Assembly: GCA_905331475.1 (NCBI GenBank)
Contig: CAJNYU010000497.1
Location: forward strand, 379,440 to 443,439
Origin: Rotaria socialis
Lineage: Eukaryota; Rotifera; Eurotatoria; Philodinida; Philodinidae
DNA: 64,000 nt
Direction of reading: 5' to 3'
Shown here: one piece after another, positions 1 to 13,162 of the stretch
How the letters are laid out: each line of letters begins with the position of its first letter
Numbering within the stretch: the stretch's first letter is position 1
The notes under the pieces: generated by a model
What the model was told of the DNA's origin: nothing
The model's input: the letters and a program-made list of their open reading frames with translations, nothing else
Databases searched by the model: none
Translations under genes and position numbers: made by a program

Positions 1-75
1 ATGGTTTTATTTTTTCTGATTGACGATCGTTTTCTCGATGACTGAAAACAAAGGAATAGTAATGATGATTAAACT

Positions 76-3000
76 TTATTCGACAAACCTCGATTCAATG
101 TCAAATTCTGATTTTAAACTTGGATTTTCTTGTAGTTTATAATTTTTAAGAGTTGAACTCTTTGGAAAATGATGAAAAGCATCCATGTCTACACTCTATA
201 CGTTAAATAAATAAGTTATCATTTACCTTTGATGCAGCAATGTTTTCAAGAGTTCTGTTAATAATAATTTGATTTGAAGAAGAAAGTTCTTTTCGCTTTT
301 CCAAATCGACTGTGTTAGGCAATGATGCATTGAGAAACTCTGTATTTCTGTTTGTAGTTAGTTGAATCTCATGTTTCAATAGTTGTTTCACTTTAGTGAG
401 CGTGCTATCATCTAAATTAGTTAATAGTTGAAAATAGTACGAGTCCAAAATGATTGTTGCCATAAAACGATTATTTTATTGTATTGATCGAGTACACTCT
501 CGACCATAGGCATGTAGTCTTCTACTTTTTACTTACTTTGAATATTTTCTATGTCGACTTTAGGTAAAGAATGAGTTCGATCCATTTGTATGAACTGTAT
601 CATTGGTTGCTGATTGTTTACTGTTTCGTTGAGTAAATTTTCTTTATTTTTGATTGATGATGGTAATAATTGAATAGTATCATCAGATAAGTTTAATTCT
701 TGTGAGAACTCCTTGTAGAGCAAGGTTGGATCTAAGAAATCAGCATTGAGGACAAAATCTGAAATAATTTCTAGCCAGAAGAACAATCCCGTTTACCAGG
801 ATTATTGTGGGGAAAATCTTTTTTATGATTTGATGCATCATCCTGATTGCTTTTCGGTATATTATCGTTCACATGATTATGTTCATCGTTATGAACATCA
901 TACTCAGTTGTTAATTTCATCAAAGATGATTTTGTTTCTGTTCATTAAAAAACAATTGATGAAATTTACTTAAAACCAATCAATACTTTTACCGGATGAT
1001 TCTCCTATAAGATGTGGACTGCCAGTACGCATAATCATGGATTCATTTTCTTTGAGTGCATTACTCATACTAAAATAAATATAATAAATTGTCTCCTGTT
1101 TGAATATCAAATGCTGTCAAATTTACGCTCTCGAAATTGAGGTTGACTCTATTGAGGCGATTAATGATGTAGACATCTTTGCGTATTGTACATCGTTAAT
1201 TCTCTAAATAGTTAATTATCATTGATAGGTTTGTTGATTCAACAGATATTTACTGTGTTGTTTGATGGAAACATTATTGATTTTATTGACTGTTGAGTAA
1301 TATTAGGATTCAATGATAGACTCGTAGGTGTATGTAATTGATCAGTAATTCTATTATCTATTTTATCATCTACTAAGCCTATATCGTTATTATTTCGAAT
1401 TGAGGTTTTCCCTAGAGTATCTTGATCATGCAAGTCGATGTTCGAGTGCTTTTCTTCATTTGATGTATGAGTATCATCGGATATTGTTTTTTTCAATGAA
1501 TGCGTCCCATCGGGATCATTCAAGTGAGCCAGAACACACTCATGTTGTTGTATTCCATCGGAAATAGCAAAGTACTTTGTTGTAACTGGTAGCTGAACTT
1601 TACTAATTTCATTCTGTTGCTTGTAGGCTTCTGACATAATTAAAGTTGCATTTTGATTGAGTGTGGGTACATCGATATCTGAAGTTTTAGAGTTTTTTTC
1701 AATATATATATTTGATTCATTTTTTCGTATTACATTCTGAAAACCATAGAAGAATTTCACTGAAACCGGACATGCAAATCTTGAATCAGTCACTTACTTT
1801 ATGAGTATCATCATTAGAAGAAAATGATATAACATCTTTGTCTTCTAATACCGATTTCGGAGATGCATTTTTTATAGTTTCATTATCGACTAGTTTTTGT
1901 AATGATTGAACATTTTCATTACTTTTCGATGTACTTTTAGTGTCTAGTATTTGAACTTGATCTAATTGCTCTAATACTTCAATATTGGAAGACAAAGATG
2001 GTTGACCATTTACAGAAGATGTTTCATCATGAACAACAAATGAATTAGATTCTTTTTCCTCTTTGAAATAATTTTTATGTAGGATATTAGCAGAAGGAGA
2101 CTTTTGAAATGCACTATGAACATCATGATTTTTGTCGTTTGGCAATTGAGTTAACTGATCTTTTAAATTCAAAAGTGTTTTTGTAGATATCGCTAGTTTT
2201 TTCTGTGATATTTTTGCTTCAACTAATTGACAGTGTTCATTAATCATAGAAGAGCTTTGATCAGGAATGATGATTGACATAGCATATTCTTTTCTGAGTA
2301 TGATTACATCTGCTACATATTGCTTATTCGGACTGCCAACAGTCATTTTCATCATACTTGTTGCATGTTCATGACCAGAGATTGATGATTTCGAATGTTC
2401 CCTCAATATTGATACTTCGTTGTCTAATGGTTTCATCTTGATGGATTCTTGTTTTTCTTGTTGTTCAATCTCTTGTTTGTCTTTGTCATTAACCTTTGTT
2501 CCATCGAGTACTAATAACGATGGAGAAGTCGAAGAAACATCTATGGAAGATTTTCATTTGAGACGTACTCAAGTAATTTGCAACAAAATCTATTGAACAC
2601 TTACTCGATGTTCTACTGACATTGTCAGAAAGTTTTGAAAGCAAAGAATCTAGCCATTCTTTTTGAGCTGATTTATGATGTAAAACACTTTCGTTTTTTA
2701 ACTCTATGTTGGATATATCATTCGGATTCATTTTATTCTTGATTAATGGTCTACTGAGATCTTCTGTCTCCAATGAAATATATTCTTTTGAATGGGTAGC
2801 TACTGTTTTTAAAGTTTCCATTGATATTTTCTCTATTGAAGAATTGAATGCATTAGCACGACATCGTATAGGACTAGCAAATTCTTGATGTTCTGATGTA
2901 ATCATTTGTTGTTTTAAATCCATCTCGGCATTAGGTGGCGATTGAATAGGTTGAAATATAGATTCAATAGATTGCTTGGGACTGTCTTTAACACGTTTTA

Positions 3001-6000
3001 ACGAAGCTATAATATTTCGATCAATCAAATTAAATTGTTTTACTAAGCAACTGAGATTACCTTGAATATCAGATGATAATATAATCATATTTGAAAGATT
3101 TTGCTCGTACAAGGAATCTTCGTTGTGTATTATTGATGGTATGGTTAGTGTAGTATATTCTTGTAAGAGATTTGATGTATTAGATATTCCATCATTTACA
3201 TTCTGAAAGCGAACTTTTTCTGATTGTGACATATTAGCTTTATTTTGATTATGCAAGAGTTCAATACACTTTGTCATCAACAAGTCCATGTCATCACGAC
3301 GAATTTTATCCGATTCATGTAAATTTGATTCGATGATATCAACTAATGGATTTAGTTGTAATAGAATGTTTGAAGAATGCGAACTTTTATGGACATCACT
3401 ATTGTAGATAGTGGCCAGCATACTTTGGACTGGTTGTAACCTATCCGATGATTGCTCTTCAAGGCTTGACAAGGGCACATTAGTTGAATGACTCGATGCT
3501 GTCATCTTAGTAGTTGAAAAATCTATGATGTTTTGAAGATGTATTTTTCGAAATAGTGTGTTCATATTTTTAATATACAATTCTTTTTATTTTTACTTTT
3601 TTGACTATGAAAAGCAGACGTTTTACTAGTTTGTGAAATCTTAGAGTTAACTACTTCGCGGCTTCTTTGCGTTGCTTTTCGTTCGTTTATAATATTATCA
3701 TTATCACTGTCTATGTTTTCGTCAGTATTTCTTTCGTTTTGTATTATTGTTTCTATTCAACAAAGAATACGTTTAGATTAATTGAACAATTTAATTTAAA
3801 TGTTGCAGAGAATTAATTTTGATATTAAAATAAAAATCAGTTTTTCAAACTGACACAATAATTTCCTACTAGGTACATAAAGAACTAACCTATATTAGTT
3901 AAAGATGGCTGTTTCTTCATAATAGTTGAATCAACATTTGACATTAGATTCACGTATCCTTGATTTGAAGATATTCTTATTGGTAAATTGTTTTCTTTTT
4001 CATTCTTGCTCAAATCAATAATGAATTTATTTTCAGTTGTTATTTTTCGAATTTTATTCGATTCAATATTAGATGATTCAATTAAGCCAGTGTGCGGCAA
4101 ATTATCGGACAATTTGAAACTATTCTTAGTTGCTTCGATTGGAAACATCCGATCGTTGTTCTTAACAGCAGATAGCAAGTTGTTGCTCGATATTTCATTT
4201 CCAGTCTATAGGATTTAGAAATTTCTTTTTTCAATTAGAATATATCTTTTACTATATCACTAATTAAGGAAAAATCATTTACTGCGGTTGAAGATGAAAG
4301 ACATGCCGTGATTCCAGTATTACCACCATCTGCGATTTCAGTTGGTTTGATTGTTTGAAATAAGGTAGTCGATTGGAATATTTTGTGTGTTATCGATTTC
4401 GTTTTTGGTGAGGCTGCAACAAAAGCTATTTTTGATGGTGCTGTTCTGGCTCGTTGTTGCTTTGCTTTTGCATCTATATAATTAAAAACATGTTGTAGAC
4501 GATAATCATCGCATTGGCTTGGTGTTGATGTTGCTGCTTCGTGTATTAATCGGTGAATTTCATCAGCTGAATGACCTTGGTCAAATAAACGATCGACATC
4601 TGGTTTCCAAATAGGATGAGATGATATCACTGATTGTTGACGATTATGATGCTGATCAATAGGTCTTACAGTTACTGTCATATCTAGAGCACCATTACAA
4701 TCGGTTTGTCCTGTTGATTTTACAGTGGAACGATTTATTTTTGTTGATTTAAAATCATTTCGTAAAGATGAATATTCATCAGTACACTTTAACTGAGACA
4801 TTGCATAACGGACTTTACGTTGTAATTGGCCATTTGTTAAATTATTTAATCTACCTGAACTGTGCAAACGTTCAATCTAGAAAAGTAAATTCAAGCAAAA
4901 TGAAATAATTTGAAAACTGAACTTTCGTATACAGTATTTAGTAATCGTTGCGCAATGTTAATTAGTGAAAAATTCGTTTTTGCATTTATCAAATGATCAA
5001 TGAATTCAGACCATCGTTGACCTAGAAAAGTATTTGAATTCGTTCGATTCAAATCTTATTTTATATTCATTTGTTTACCGTCTCTATCGATAAGTGCTTT
5101 TAAGATTGTTTCATCGTTAGTTGCATCTATTGTGGAGTCAAGAAGATTACTCATTTCAACGCGTGCTTGACATAAGCTATAAAAGCGTTCTTTAATTGTA
5201 TCGACTTGAATTTGACGTTCAATTTGAGTTGAACTATTCGTTCGTACGACAGTCACATTAGCTAATTCATCACATCGGATCATTTTATCAATATCGATTA
5301 GACAAGAAAATTCTGTTTGGCATGCACTGTGTTGTTTTAGTTTAAGTAATGCTGACAATCGATCGTGACGATTTTGAACATTCATTATTGCTAAACATCG
5401 AGGTGATTTCGGCATTTCAATAGATTCTACACTATTATCTACTGTTTTGTCATTAGTATTCGTTAGCTACAAAGAATGCATATGAAAGCTTGTTGTTTTC
5501 TTGTGTTCTGATGAAAACCATATACATATGTATGTTACGTACTTGTGACAGCTGTTGCCGTAATTTGTCTTCAGATTGCAGAGCTAATTTCGTCGGTTGA
5601 TTTGAATTAAACGCAGCTGTCATATTTCTTGTAACATTATCAAGTGATACATTCATATTACTCTCAATACTCATGTAGGACATGTCTGAGGAATATGCTG
5701 ATGTAACTTTTGTCGAATCTAAATCACATTTAGACAATGATAATGATGATGATGATTCCTTGTTGACATCATCTATAATATTTGGCAAAAATCTTTGAAG
5801 TGATGGTAAATGGATCAATGTATTAACTTGTATAGCAACTGTTCTATGTATTGATTTAGGATAATAAATGTCAGTAAGAATGGCAGACGGAACAGATATT
5901 TCTTCAATTTCAGCAGTACTTTCTTTATTTATCAACGTTGATAATGTTGTTTGACATGTTCTATTAGCACAAATGATGTACCCATCGAGTGTTAATTCAC

Positions 6001-6502
6001 TGTTACATATAGAACAAATCAATTGATCAATAATATTTCTGCTTCTAAGTATTCGACATTTACAGTCTTTTAGATCAACGTCCATCATTCGACAACATAC
6101 AGTACATTCAGCTAAGAGAATATGTTTAAATTGTCGACAAAGACCACATTTACGTACACAAATTCCTAAAGGTTGAGCTTCTTGTTTTTGTATTTGGAAA
6201 ATCCTGTTTAATAAATTCTGATGGTTTTCACTTTTTTTCATTATTGTCGTAGTACTCGATAATACACTTGTATTTGTTGTTGCTGAATAAGATGAAATGT
6301 AATGTTTCATTTGTTTTTGTTGTTGATTATACCGTTCTCGAAATGACTGTGGTCGAATCTCTGAATAATCAACGTTAATATTCGATGGTTTTGGTCGCAT
6401 AAGAGACGTAGTTGTTGATATTGACTCTAATGTTGATGGAATCGATGATGTTAAAGGCAATGAAGCATTATCACCCTCGCTGTTTTGCTGATTGAAATCC
6501 AT
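76..6502 (-). CDS. Large uncharacterised protein with Cys-rich segment, 14 exons
   Basis: I do not recognise this protein. Fourteen exons joined by GT-AG introns give one open frame of 1,773 residues: 6502-5543, 5466-5079, 5021-4933, 4876-4253, 4205-3890, 3752-3597, 3522-2605, 2540-1798, 1736-1254, 1203-1127, 1069-993, 758-537, 411-227 and 159-76. The start is the first ATG of the 960-nt first exon. Residues about 115-195 are Cys-rich with paired CxxC-type motifs (CGLCRQF, CTVCC, CKCR, CSICNSEL, CANRTC), which looks like a zinc-binding fold. The middle (exon 4) has a compact block around HPIWKPDVDRLFDQ and HSADEIHRLIHEAA. The C-terminal two thirds are polar, Ser/Asn/Gln-rich and probably disordered. 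No signal peptide or membrane segment is visible. The exon chain is well supported by phase consistency; function is unknown. It could also be read as two adjacent genes if an internal ATG is used. Confidence 0.72.
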
Positions 6503-7794
6503 TAGATAAATGTTGATATGAATTGATTGTAGTAGAATCAGAATATTTCACTAGTTATTTTCATTGAATTATAAGAATAGTAATGATATGAAGAACAATC
6601 GTTTTTCTCGTGCAATTTTCTTTTGAAAATGATGGAAGGGAAAAAGCAAATCCATCATATATAGATATATATATTTATTTATTTCTATGTGTTTTATTTG
6701 TTCTTTTTTTTTCTCTTTGGACGCGCCAACTGAATTTTTATTTTAGTAATTCTTTTATACTCATCATTCAAACAAAAAATATTCATACTATCAAACATGA
6801 TCTTATTCAGGTTTAAATTGCATTGAACAGAAAACACCTCAGTAATTCTACATCTTATGAGAATTAATTAGAATACGTAGCTTAAGAGTACTACCATCAT
6901 AATTCAATTTGAGTATGATTGTGTTCTTTAAAAAAATTCGTTATATTATTGTTCAACTAATTAAAATAAATCCTATTGTCTTACAATTAAGGAAGATGAT
7001 GAAAAAATAATATTTTAAGAATGGTATAGAATTGGCAGAAAGAAAAAACGTCGAAAGTAAAAAATGTCGAAAATGTTATAGATAGAGTCTAAGCCCAGCT
7101 TTTCAACAATCCTATATGGGCAATCTGTAGGAGTATCCGTCGTTGTACTTTTAATTGGATAGTGTATGTTCAAACTCGATTTATAGCACTGTCGACATTT
7201 TTTCTTTTGACTTTTTGTACTTTCGACGTTTTTTCTTTCTGCTAATTCTATGCATACCTCTGTAATGATCTATACATCATTAGATTGCCCTTCATAGTCT
7301 CGCTGAGATAGTATGAATATTTGTACAGAATACGATTATCATCTGGTAAATATTAGCACATTTTTTTGATAGTTTTTGACCTTGTATTTATATATATTAA
7401 TAATGAAGTATCAATTTATTAAAGAATGCTATACTAAATCAACAAATGTTAACTATGCTAAATTCAAATATGTGTGTGGAAAATGGTTGTTTTTTAATTA
7501 ACAACCTATCAGCTAGACTAAAATATAAACAATACGGATGATTTGCTAGAAAATTTTCAATTATAGCTTAAGAACAATATATATATAAAAAAAAAACTAT
7601 TCATCGTTCATTGCTTGCGTTCAAGAATACACAACAAGAAGAAAAAAACAAGACATTTGTATACTGTTCTTAGTCGATGTACAAAAGACACTTGTAATTG
7701 CACGTATTATATGACGAGAGGGAATCGAATGCTGGTACATCGCCAGCAGGAAAAAGAAGAAGAAGAAGAAGAAGACGAAGACGAGCTTTCTCTT
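6503..7794. other. Intergenic stretch, no gene seen
   Basis: AT-rich DNA between two minus-strand genes. Apart from the inverted-repeat element listed separately, I see only short A/T runs and a GAA-rich simple stretch near 7750-7785. It should contain the upstream region of the 14-exon gene on its left and the 3' flank of the gene on its right. Confidence 0.6.
7024..7257. mobile_element. MITE-like element with terminal inverted repeats
   Basis: The stretch starting near 7024 (GTATAGAATTGGCAGAAAG..., on through ACGTCGAAAGTA) reappears inverted near 7257-7219, with one substitution and a small indel. A second inverted pair (AAAATGTCGA) lies inside at 7061-7080 and 7180-7204. Total span is about 234 bp and there is no ORF of note. 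I could not see a clear target-site duplication. The structure fits a non-autonomous DNA transposon remnant, family unassigned. Confidence 0.6.
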
Positions 7795-9988
7795 TTAAAT
7801 AAACATGAGTAGATTTGATGATTTATCTTGAATAATAGGAAGAATCGTCGTAGAATCATCGACTAATGGTGTCGATGTATTCAATAATGAATAGTTTACG
7901 TGGTTTTGCTCTTTCCGATGGTGATGCTTATACTTTTGTATATAATTATGTTCGTTGACCTCATACTCGACAATGTTTGTTCTTAATAATTGTTTAGGAT
8001 CAATACAATCGATACCATTCAGGTGGTCATCGTTTTTCGATGAATATTTCTTTAACATTGATACCATCGATAGTTGATCCTCTGTACGCCATTGTGGTGA
8101 CGGTGATGTATACCATGATGGCGAAGTTTTTTCATATGATGAATGAGGAAGATTGAATGAAGAACTATGATCATATGTATTATAATTCATTGGAATTTTA
8201 TCGAGACTTGTAGTAATCAAACGTGATTGACCGAAATAACGTTCTGTACTATGATTTATATTTGTTGAAAGATTTTCATTGTAAGATGATGAATGTGGTG
8301 GAGCTGATGGCCACGATAAATGAAGCTCATCAGGCGGTGAAGAATAGAGAGCATCATCGGATGATGATGAAAATGAATTGATAATTGGCAGATCACGACG
8401 ATGATGATCGTGAGCGAGAGATAGCTGTTCAAATTCTTGACTCATATCTTCAAGACATGCATTTTCAAGTTCATCATCATTTAATATATCAAATAATTTC
8501 TGCTTAACTGATTCATTTCTAATTAATTTATCAGCTTTACCAAGTGATAGATCCAATGTTCTTTGAATTATTATGGCTATAAGACAATTTAAATAATACG
8601 TTATGAATAAAACTACAAAAAATAAAACATACGTGATCGATGTTGGTCATCTTTATCATTATGTAAATCATTGAGATCATCGTCTGTATATGATAAACGC
8701 TTATTACGAAAAATATTATCATCAGACTGATGACGACGCTGTTGTTGTTCCTGTTGATTATTCAAGTATTGTAGTGATAAATTTGAATTTGCAATATCAT
8801 ATGTTTTGTCTGTCGCTGCTTTGCTTTTATCAGTACCGGAACGATTTATAGTGTTATAAATTTGTTTGAGATCATTCACTGAACGACTTAGTTTTCGCTC
8901 GTTTCCTCGTTGTTGTCCATATGCCCATTGTGTTCGATAGATCAATGGTCGATTGATTCGTAATTCACTTACGTACCATTTCATATTATTTGGCATCGAT
9001 TGAGCAGAAGACGATACTTTGTTATTGATATTCGTCTTGAGTATCGAATGAAATTCTATATTATCAACATGATCGTATTGATGATATTTCAACTCGGATG
9101 TTATTTCGTTTGATCTATTAGCATTTTCACTGTGATCTATAATATTAATAAAATCTATGGGATAGCACTACTTAAAAAAAAACAAATATCAACACGACTA
9201 CCTTGATGATGAAAATAATAAGCAGGAGAAAAGTCTTCGGCTATTTGATAAGCGGGATCTTCGTTATCATCAATAAGAAAATTTTCAATTGCATATTTAA
9301 GCTGAGGTAAATCAACTGATATCGCTGATGGAGTTAAATGTAAATCGTTGGATGATACTGATTCATTGCTTAAACTTGCTGTTGGAGGCGTAAATGTTTG
9401 ATTTGATCTTTTTTCTTGTATCGTTTTTCTCTCTTTATCATTAGAATCATGTAATATTTTCTTTGAATCAACATTGGCAAGAAATCGAATATCAGGACGA
9501 TAATCAATGGTCCCCAAAGGAGATAATGATGAAGGAACAATAATACCACTTGAATTTTCTTCTCGCCGTCTTTTTTCATCAATATTGCTAGCTTCTAGGC
9601 ACGTACAAGGATACTTTCTTTATGTTTGTATAAGGAAAAAAAATAGAGAATGTTTATTACTCTTACCATCATCAAGTTGAAGCTCATTGAAAACAGACAA
9701 AGTCTTAGGCAATTGTTTAGTCTCACCATCAATAGCAAGCATTGTAGTAAATGATGTTGTTTTCTTTTTCACTGTTGTAGTTGAAATATCATAATGAAGT
9801 GGTTGACTTGGGATATTTTTAATAGAAAGAGAAAGCGTTCGAACACCAGTCATAGGTATTGTTGTTGCTGCTGTTGTTGTTGTCGTATTTGTAGCTGCTG
9901 TTATTGTTGAATCCGTATTATTATCAATTTTCGATATTGGGGTTCGACAAAAAGTAAGTTTAGGAAATGAAATACCGAATGCAGCCAT
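7795..9988 (-). CDS. Uncharacterised low-complexity protein, 4 exons
   Basis: I do not recognise this protein. Four exons (9988-9667, 9594-9202, 9136-8633, 8576-7795) give a 666-residue frame with consistent phases. I chose the ATG that begins MAAFGISFPKLTFC; an in-frame TTG lies further upstream but is not a likely start. The N-terminal exon has a Thr/Ala-rich tract. The middle is Asp/Asn/Gln-rich, with a poly-Q-like NNQQEQQQRR and a DDDLNDLHNDKDD stretch. The last exon opens with a more ordered block around LGKADKLIRNESVKQKLFDI and a Glu-rich helix, then becomes Ser/Pro/His-rich. No catalytic motif, signal peptide or membrane helix is evident. It is probably an intracellular, largely disordered protein. 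Exon structure is fairly secure; identity is not. Confidence 0.65.
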
Positions 9989-10386
9989 TCGATAATCGAA
10001 CGAACAAGTAGACAAAAAAAACTAAAAGTATATCAGACTAAGCAAGAAGCGCGCAATTTACTTGTTATCCAGAATATAGAGCTAAGGTGTTTCTACCGAT
10101 GAATACCAAAAAAAAGGAAGACAGATCAAGGCTTCAGCATATACTTATCAGAGAATACTCTTCTCTTATAGTCTTCATGGCCGTAGAAAGTCTGTTAGCC
10201 CGTCAACATTGTCTATCGCGAATTCCCTCTCGAGATATCGATACAAATTCGATCGATGTTTACGTGTTATAACTTGCTGCATACGGATAACTGTACTGAC
10301 TTTTCTTCGATGTTATCTTTCTTTTACTTCTTTCCTTCTTCTTTTTTTACAATGTTCTGGTGATTTATAGGTCCGAGTATACACAG

Positions 10387-10421
10387 CCAGTCAGTCAGTC
10401 AGTCAGTCAGTCAGTCAGTCA
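10387..10421. repeat. (CAGT)n microsatellite
   Basis: About eight and a half tandem copies of the tetranucleotide CAGT/GTCA, uninterrupted. Non-coding context. Confidence 0.95.
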
Positions 10422-12884
10422 AAAGTACGATTATGCAAGTTATTATATTTATGTACGGATTATGTAGGAGCTGTCCGTTCTTTACAACGATAAGCGAATG
10501 ATTCAATAAAATTGGAGAGAGAACACGAGAGAACTACACAAAAGAGGAGCTTTTCGTCGGCCTATGTCTGTCTGATCATTATTCTATAATATCTCTTGAA
10601 GAACAGATAGAGAGAGAGAGAGAGAAACAAAGAGAGGCAAAGAAAAGGAAGATTGCAGATGAACTTATCTCACTTGCTTTAGCCAACTAATATGTTGTCT
10701 TCAGATTGAATGCGCGTGTGCTATGTCAATCACAACATTTCCGATTATTCTGATATTTAACTATTGTAGTTGTGAGCATGATCTCTATAAGAGAAAAATA
10801 GATCATTGCTCGAGTAGAATCTATATGTTATAGGTGGCAAACATACTGAAATGATCAGTAATCATACTACAAACGCTATATATATATATATATATTAAAG
10901 AACAACACGATGACGCAAGAGCGAGAAGAATATACAGAATAGAACTAACAGCGAATAACAACAACATTGGCTCTAGAAGAACATACGCATAAATATATCA
11001 TAAACAATTTGTATGTTCAGTAAGCGTTCGCGTGTGTATATGGATAACCTCGTTTGTCGTTAGCTGCTAGCAGTTATTGTGTTGTAATAAGTCTGCAATT
11101 ATCAATACACAATGAGGAATTCGTTGTAGTATTCACTTGTTTATAGATTCTTTTTTCTGCTAATATTTAGAAGACTTTCAATGCTAAAAGAAAACAGGTG
11201 TATTTCACATACTACGTAAATAAGCATTCAAGGTTATTATCAATGCCTATTTTCGTATCGATTACACTATGAACAAATCAAGTTCAAGATTTATTAAAAA
11301 CAGTTAATCATGACCATCATCATTATGGTCTTGCGGTAACCACAAAGGAATCCTTCACGATTGTCATCGATAGATATGTTGTTTAATAAATCATTTGTTA
11401 CGTTGATGGTTCTCGTACAGAAGTAATATTAATAAATGAATGTTTTATGAATCTAATGGATAGAATTTATCTCCACAATTGATTCTTATAGGCAAGCGTC
11501 GCGAATTCAATATGTATTTTTTTAGTTTCAAATTTCAATAATGAAATCAATTAGATGAAATTCACGTTCGTCTTTTAATTATGTACTGAGTGCAAGTGCG
11601 ATGTCACAACGTAGTTTCGATTGGTATATTGAGAACGCTTTTTCTTTCATCAGATTACAGGCTCAACATATCTGTCAACAAATAAGGCGCCTCTTTTTCT
11701 ATTCACTCAGACACCATCTACAAACAATGACATTGAGAAGAATTTGTATCCGAAGAAATAAATTGAAAATTTTTATTTAGTTATAATTGTTCGTCGATTT
11801 TCCTATTCTATAATAGGCAATATGTACTATTATCTTGTTAATAATATGATGATTGCTTATGAGTTAAATTTGTCTAACAACAAATCGATTTTCCTATTTT
11901 TTTACTATGCTTTGATATTTTTCAAGAAAAAAAAAATTTTTGTTTACATGACGTCTCTCTTTCGATGAACATCTGCACGTATTTACTTACTTGAGAGTTA
12001 TCTAACTAATCCATTGTTCTTACATCAAAGTATCTAACACGATAAATAAGATTAATATTCTTCTATATTAATGGTGACGTATATGTACAAAAAGAAAAGA
12101 ACACAAGCAGCATGATTCTAAATCCGAAAGTATGCAACAGATAAAAAAATACTAAAGTATTCAAATAAAAACTATATGTATTTGTATCTTAGATTTTCTC
12201 GTTGATAATTATTGTGTTTTCTATGATTGAGTTCAAGTTCAAGATATTCTCTAAATCTTGTATCTGAAGCAGCTATGAAAATGATCTGTTAAACAAAACC
12301 AAATGTAGAAAATTGGAGACAACTAAACACACACTGAGTTGTAGCTAGATAGAAAAATACTAAAGTAAGTCTATGAATAGATATTGAAAATGAAAAATAA
12401 TTTAATTAAAGATTTTTTCATTTTATCGAATTCACATGGAATACATATCAAAAGTAGATTGTTGTTTTTTTTTGTTTATAATAGTGTAGATTGCAAATAG
12501 AAAATTGATCGCTATTACGTATTACACTGAAAATATTTATGTATACTTCATATAACATGAAATACATGCCAGTCAAAAGATTACTCTCTAAGATTCGATC
12601 TCATTAAAACGCATGTTCAAATAATTTTTTTATCATACGTAAGATTATATCTTTTAACAATTTATATGTATGAAAAATGTGATATCATTAAAATATTTTT
12701 AACATCACAACAATAATTGAATGTCATTATTGTTAAAAAAGAAATAGATAAAATAATAATCTATTGAAGGAATTCTTGTTTTTTGTATTTTGCAAACAGT
12801 AATAATCAAATGGCATAGAAATGTAAGCTCATGCTACGAGAAGCATAATAAATATAAGAAACACATAGTTTTACTATTTTATAT

Positions 12885-13029
12885 ATATATATGTCGTGCC
12901 GAAGTTACATTGTTAGTCGAAGTTAAACTTCGACATGAAATTTTTTCCGAAATTACAACTTTGATGTACAAGTTTTCTTGTCGAAGTTTAACTTCGACTA
13001 ACAATGTAACTTCGACACGACATATATAT
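12885..13029. mobile_element. Short near-perfect hairpin element (51-bp arms)
   Basis: Positions 12885-12935 are the reverse complement of 12979-13029 over 51 bp with a single mismatch, separated by a 43-nt loop. Each arm also holds its own near-palindrome TCGAAGTTAAACTTCGA, and the motif CGAAGTTA recurs in the arm and in variant form in the loop. Outer ends run into TA repeats, so a TA target duplication would be invisible. This is most simply a tiny fold-back MITE. A structured RNA or regulatory cruciform is possible but unsupported. Confidence 0.7.
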
Positions 13030-13162
13030 TGTAAATTACCATTCATTTTTTTTCAATGATATATAACAATCTTTTTGACATCATACCAAATAAAAGACAA
13101 ATATGATCACTAATTGAACAACATTTATTATACAGGCAGTAATGTGTTCTTTCATTTTGCAA

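Larger units (their letters stand above)
9989..13162. other. 3.2-kb intergenic region with simple repeats and a hairpin
   Basis: No convincing coding exon on either strand. It holds a tetranucleotide microsatellite (CAGT units, about 10387-10421), a short GA run near 10609-10625, TA runs, and the 145-bp hairpin described separately at 12885-13029. The open frames I could read here are short, low-complexity, and lack splice or homology support. The left part is upstream of the 4-exon gene and may contain its promoter. Confidence 0.55.

Noticed and set aside
12790-13059. 89-codon plus-strand frame across the hairpin
   Set aside because: Half of it is the inverted repeat itself and the rest is AT-rich intergenic DNA; no splice sites or homology.
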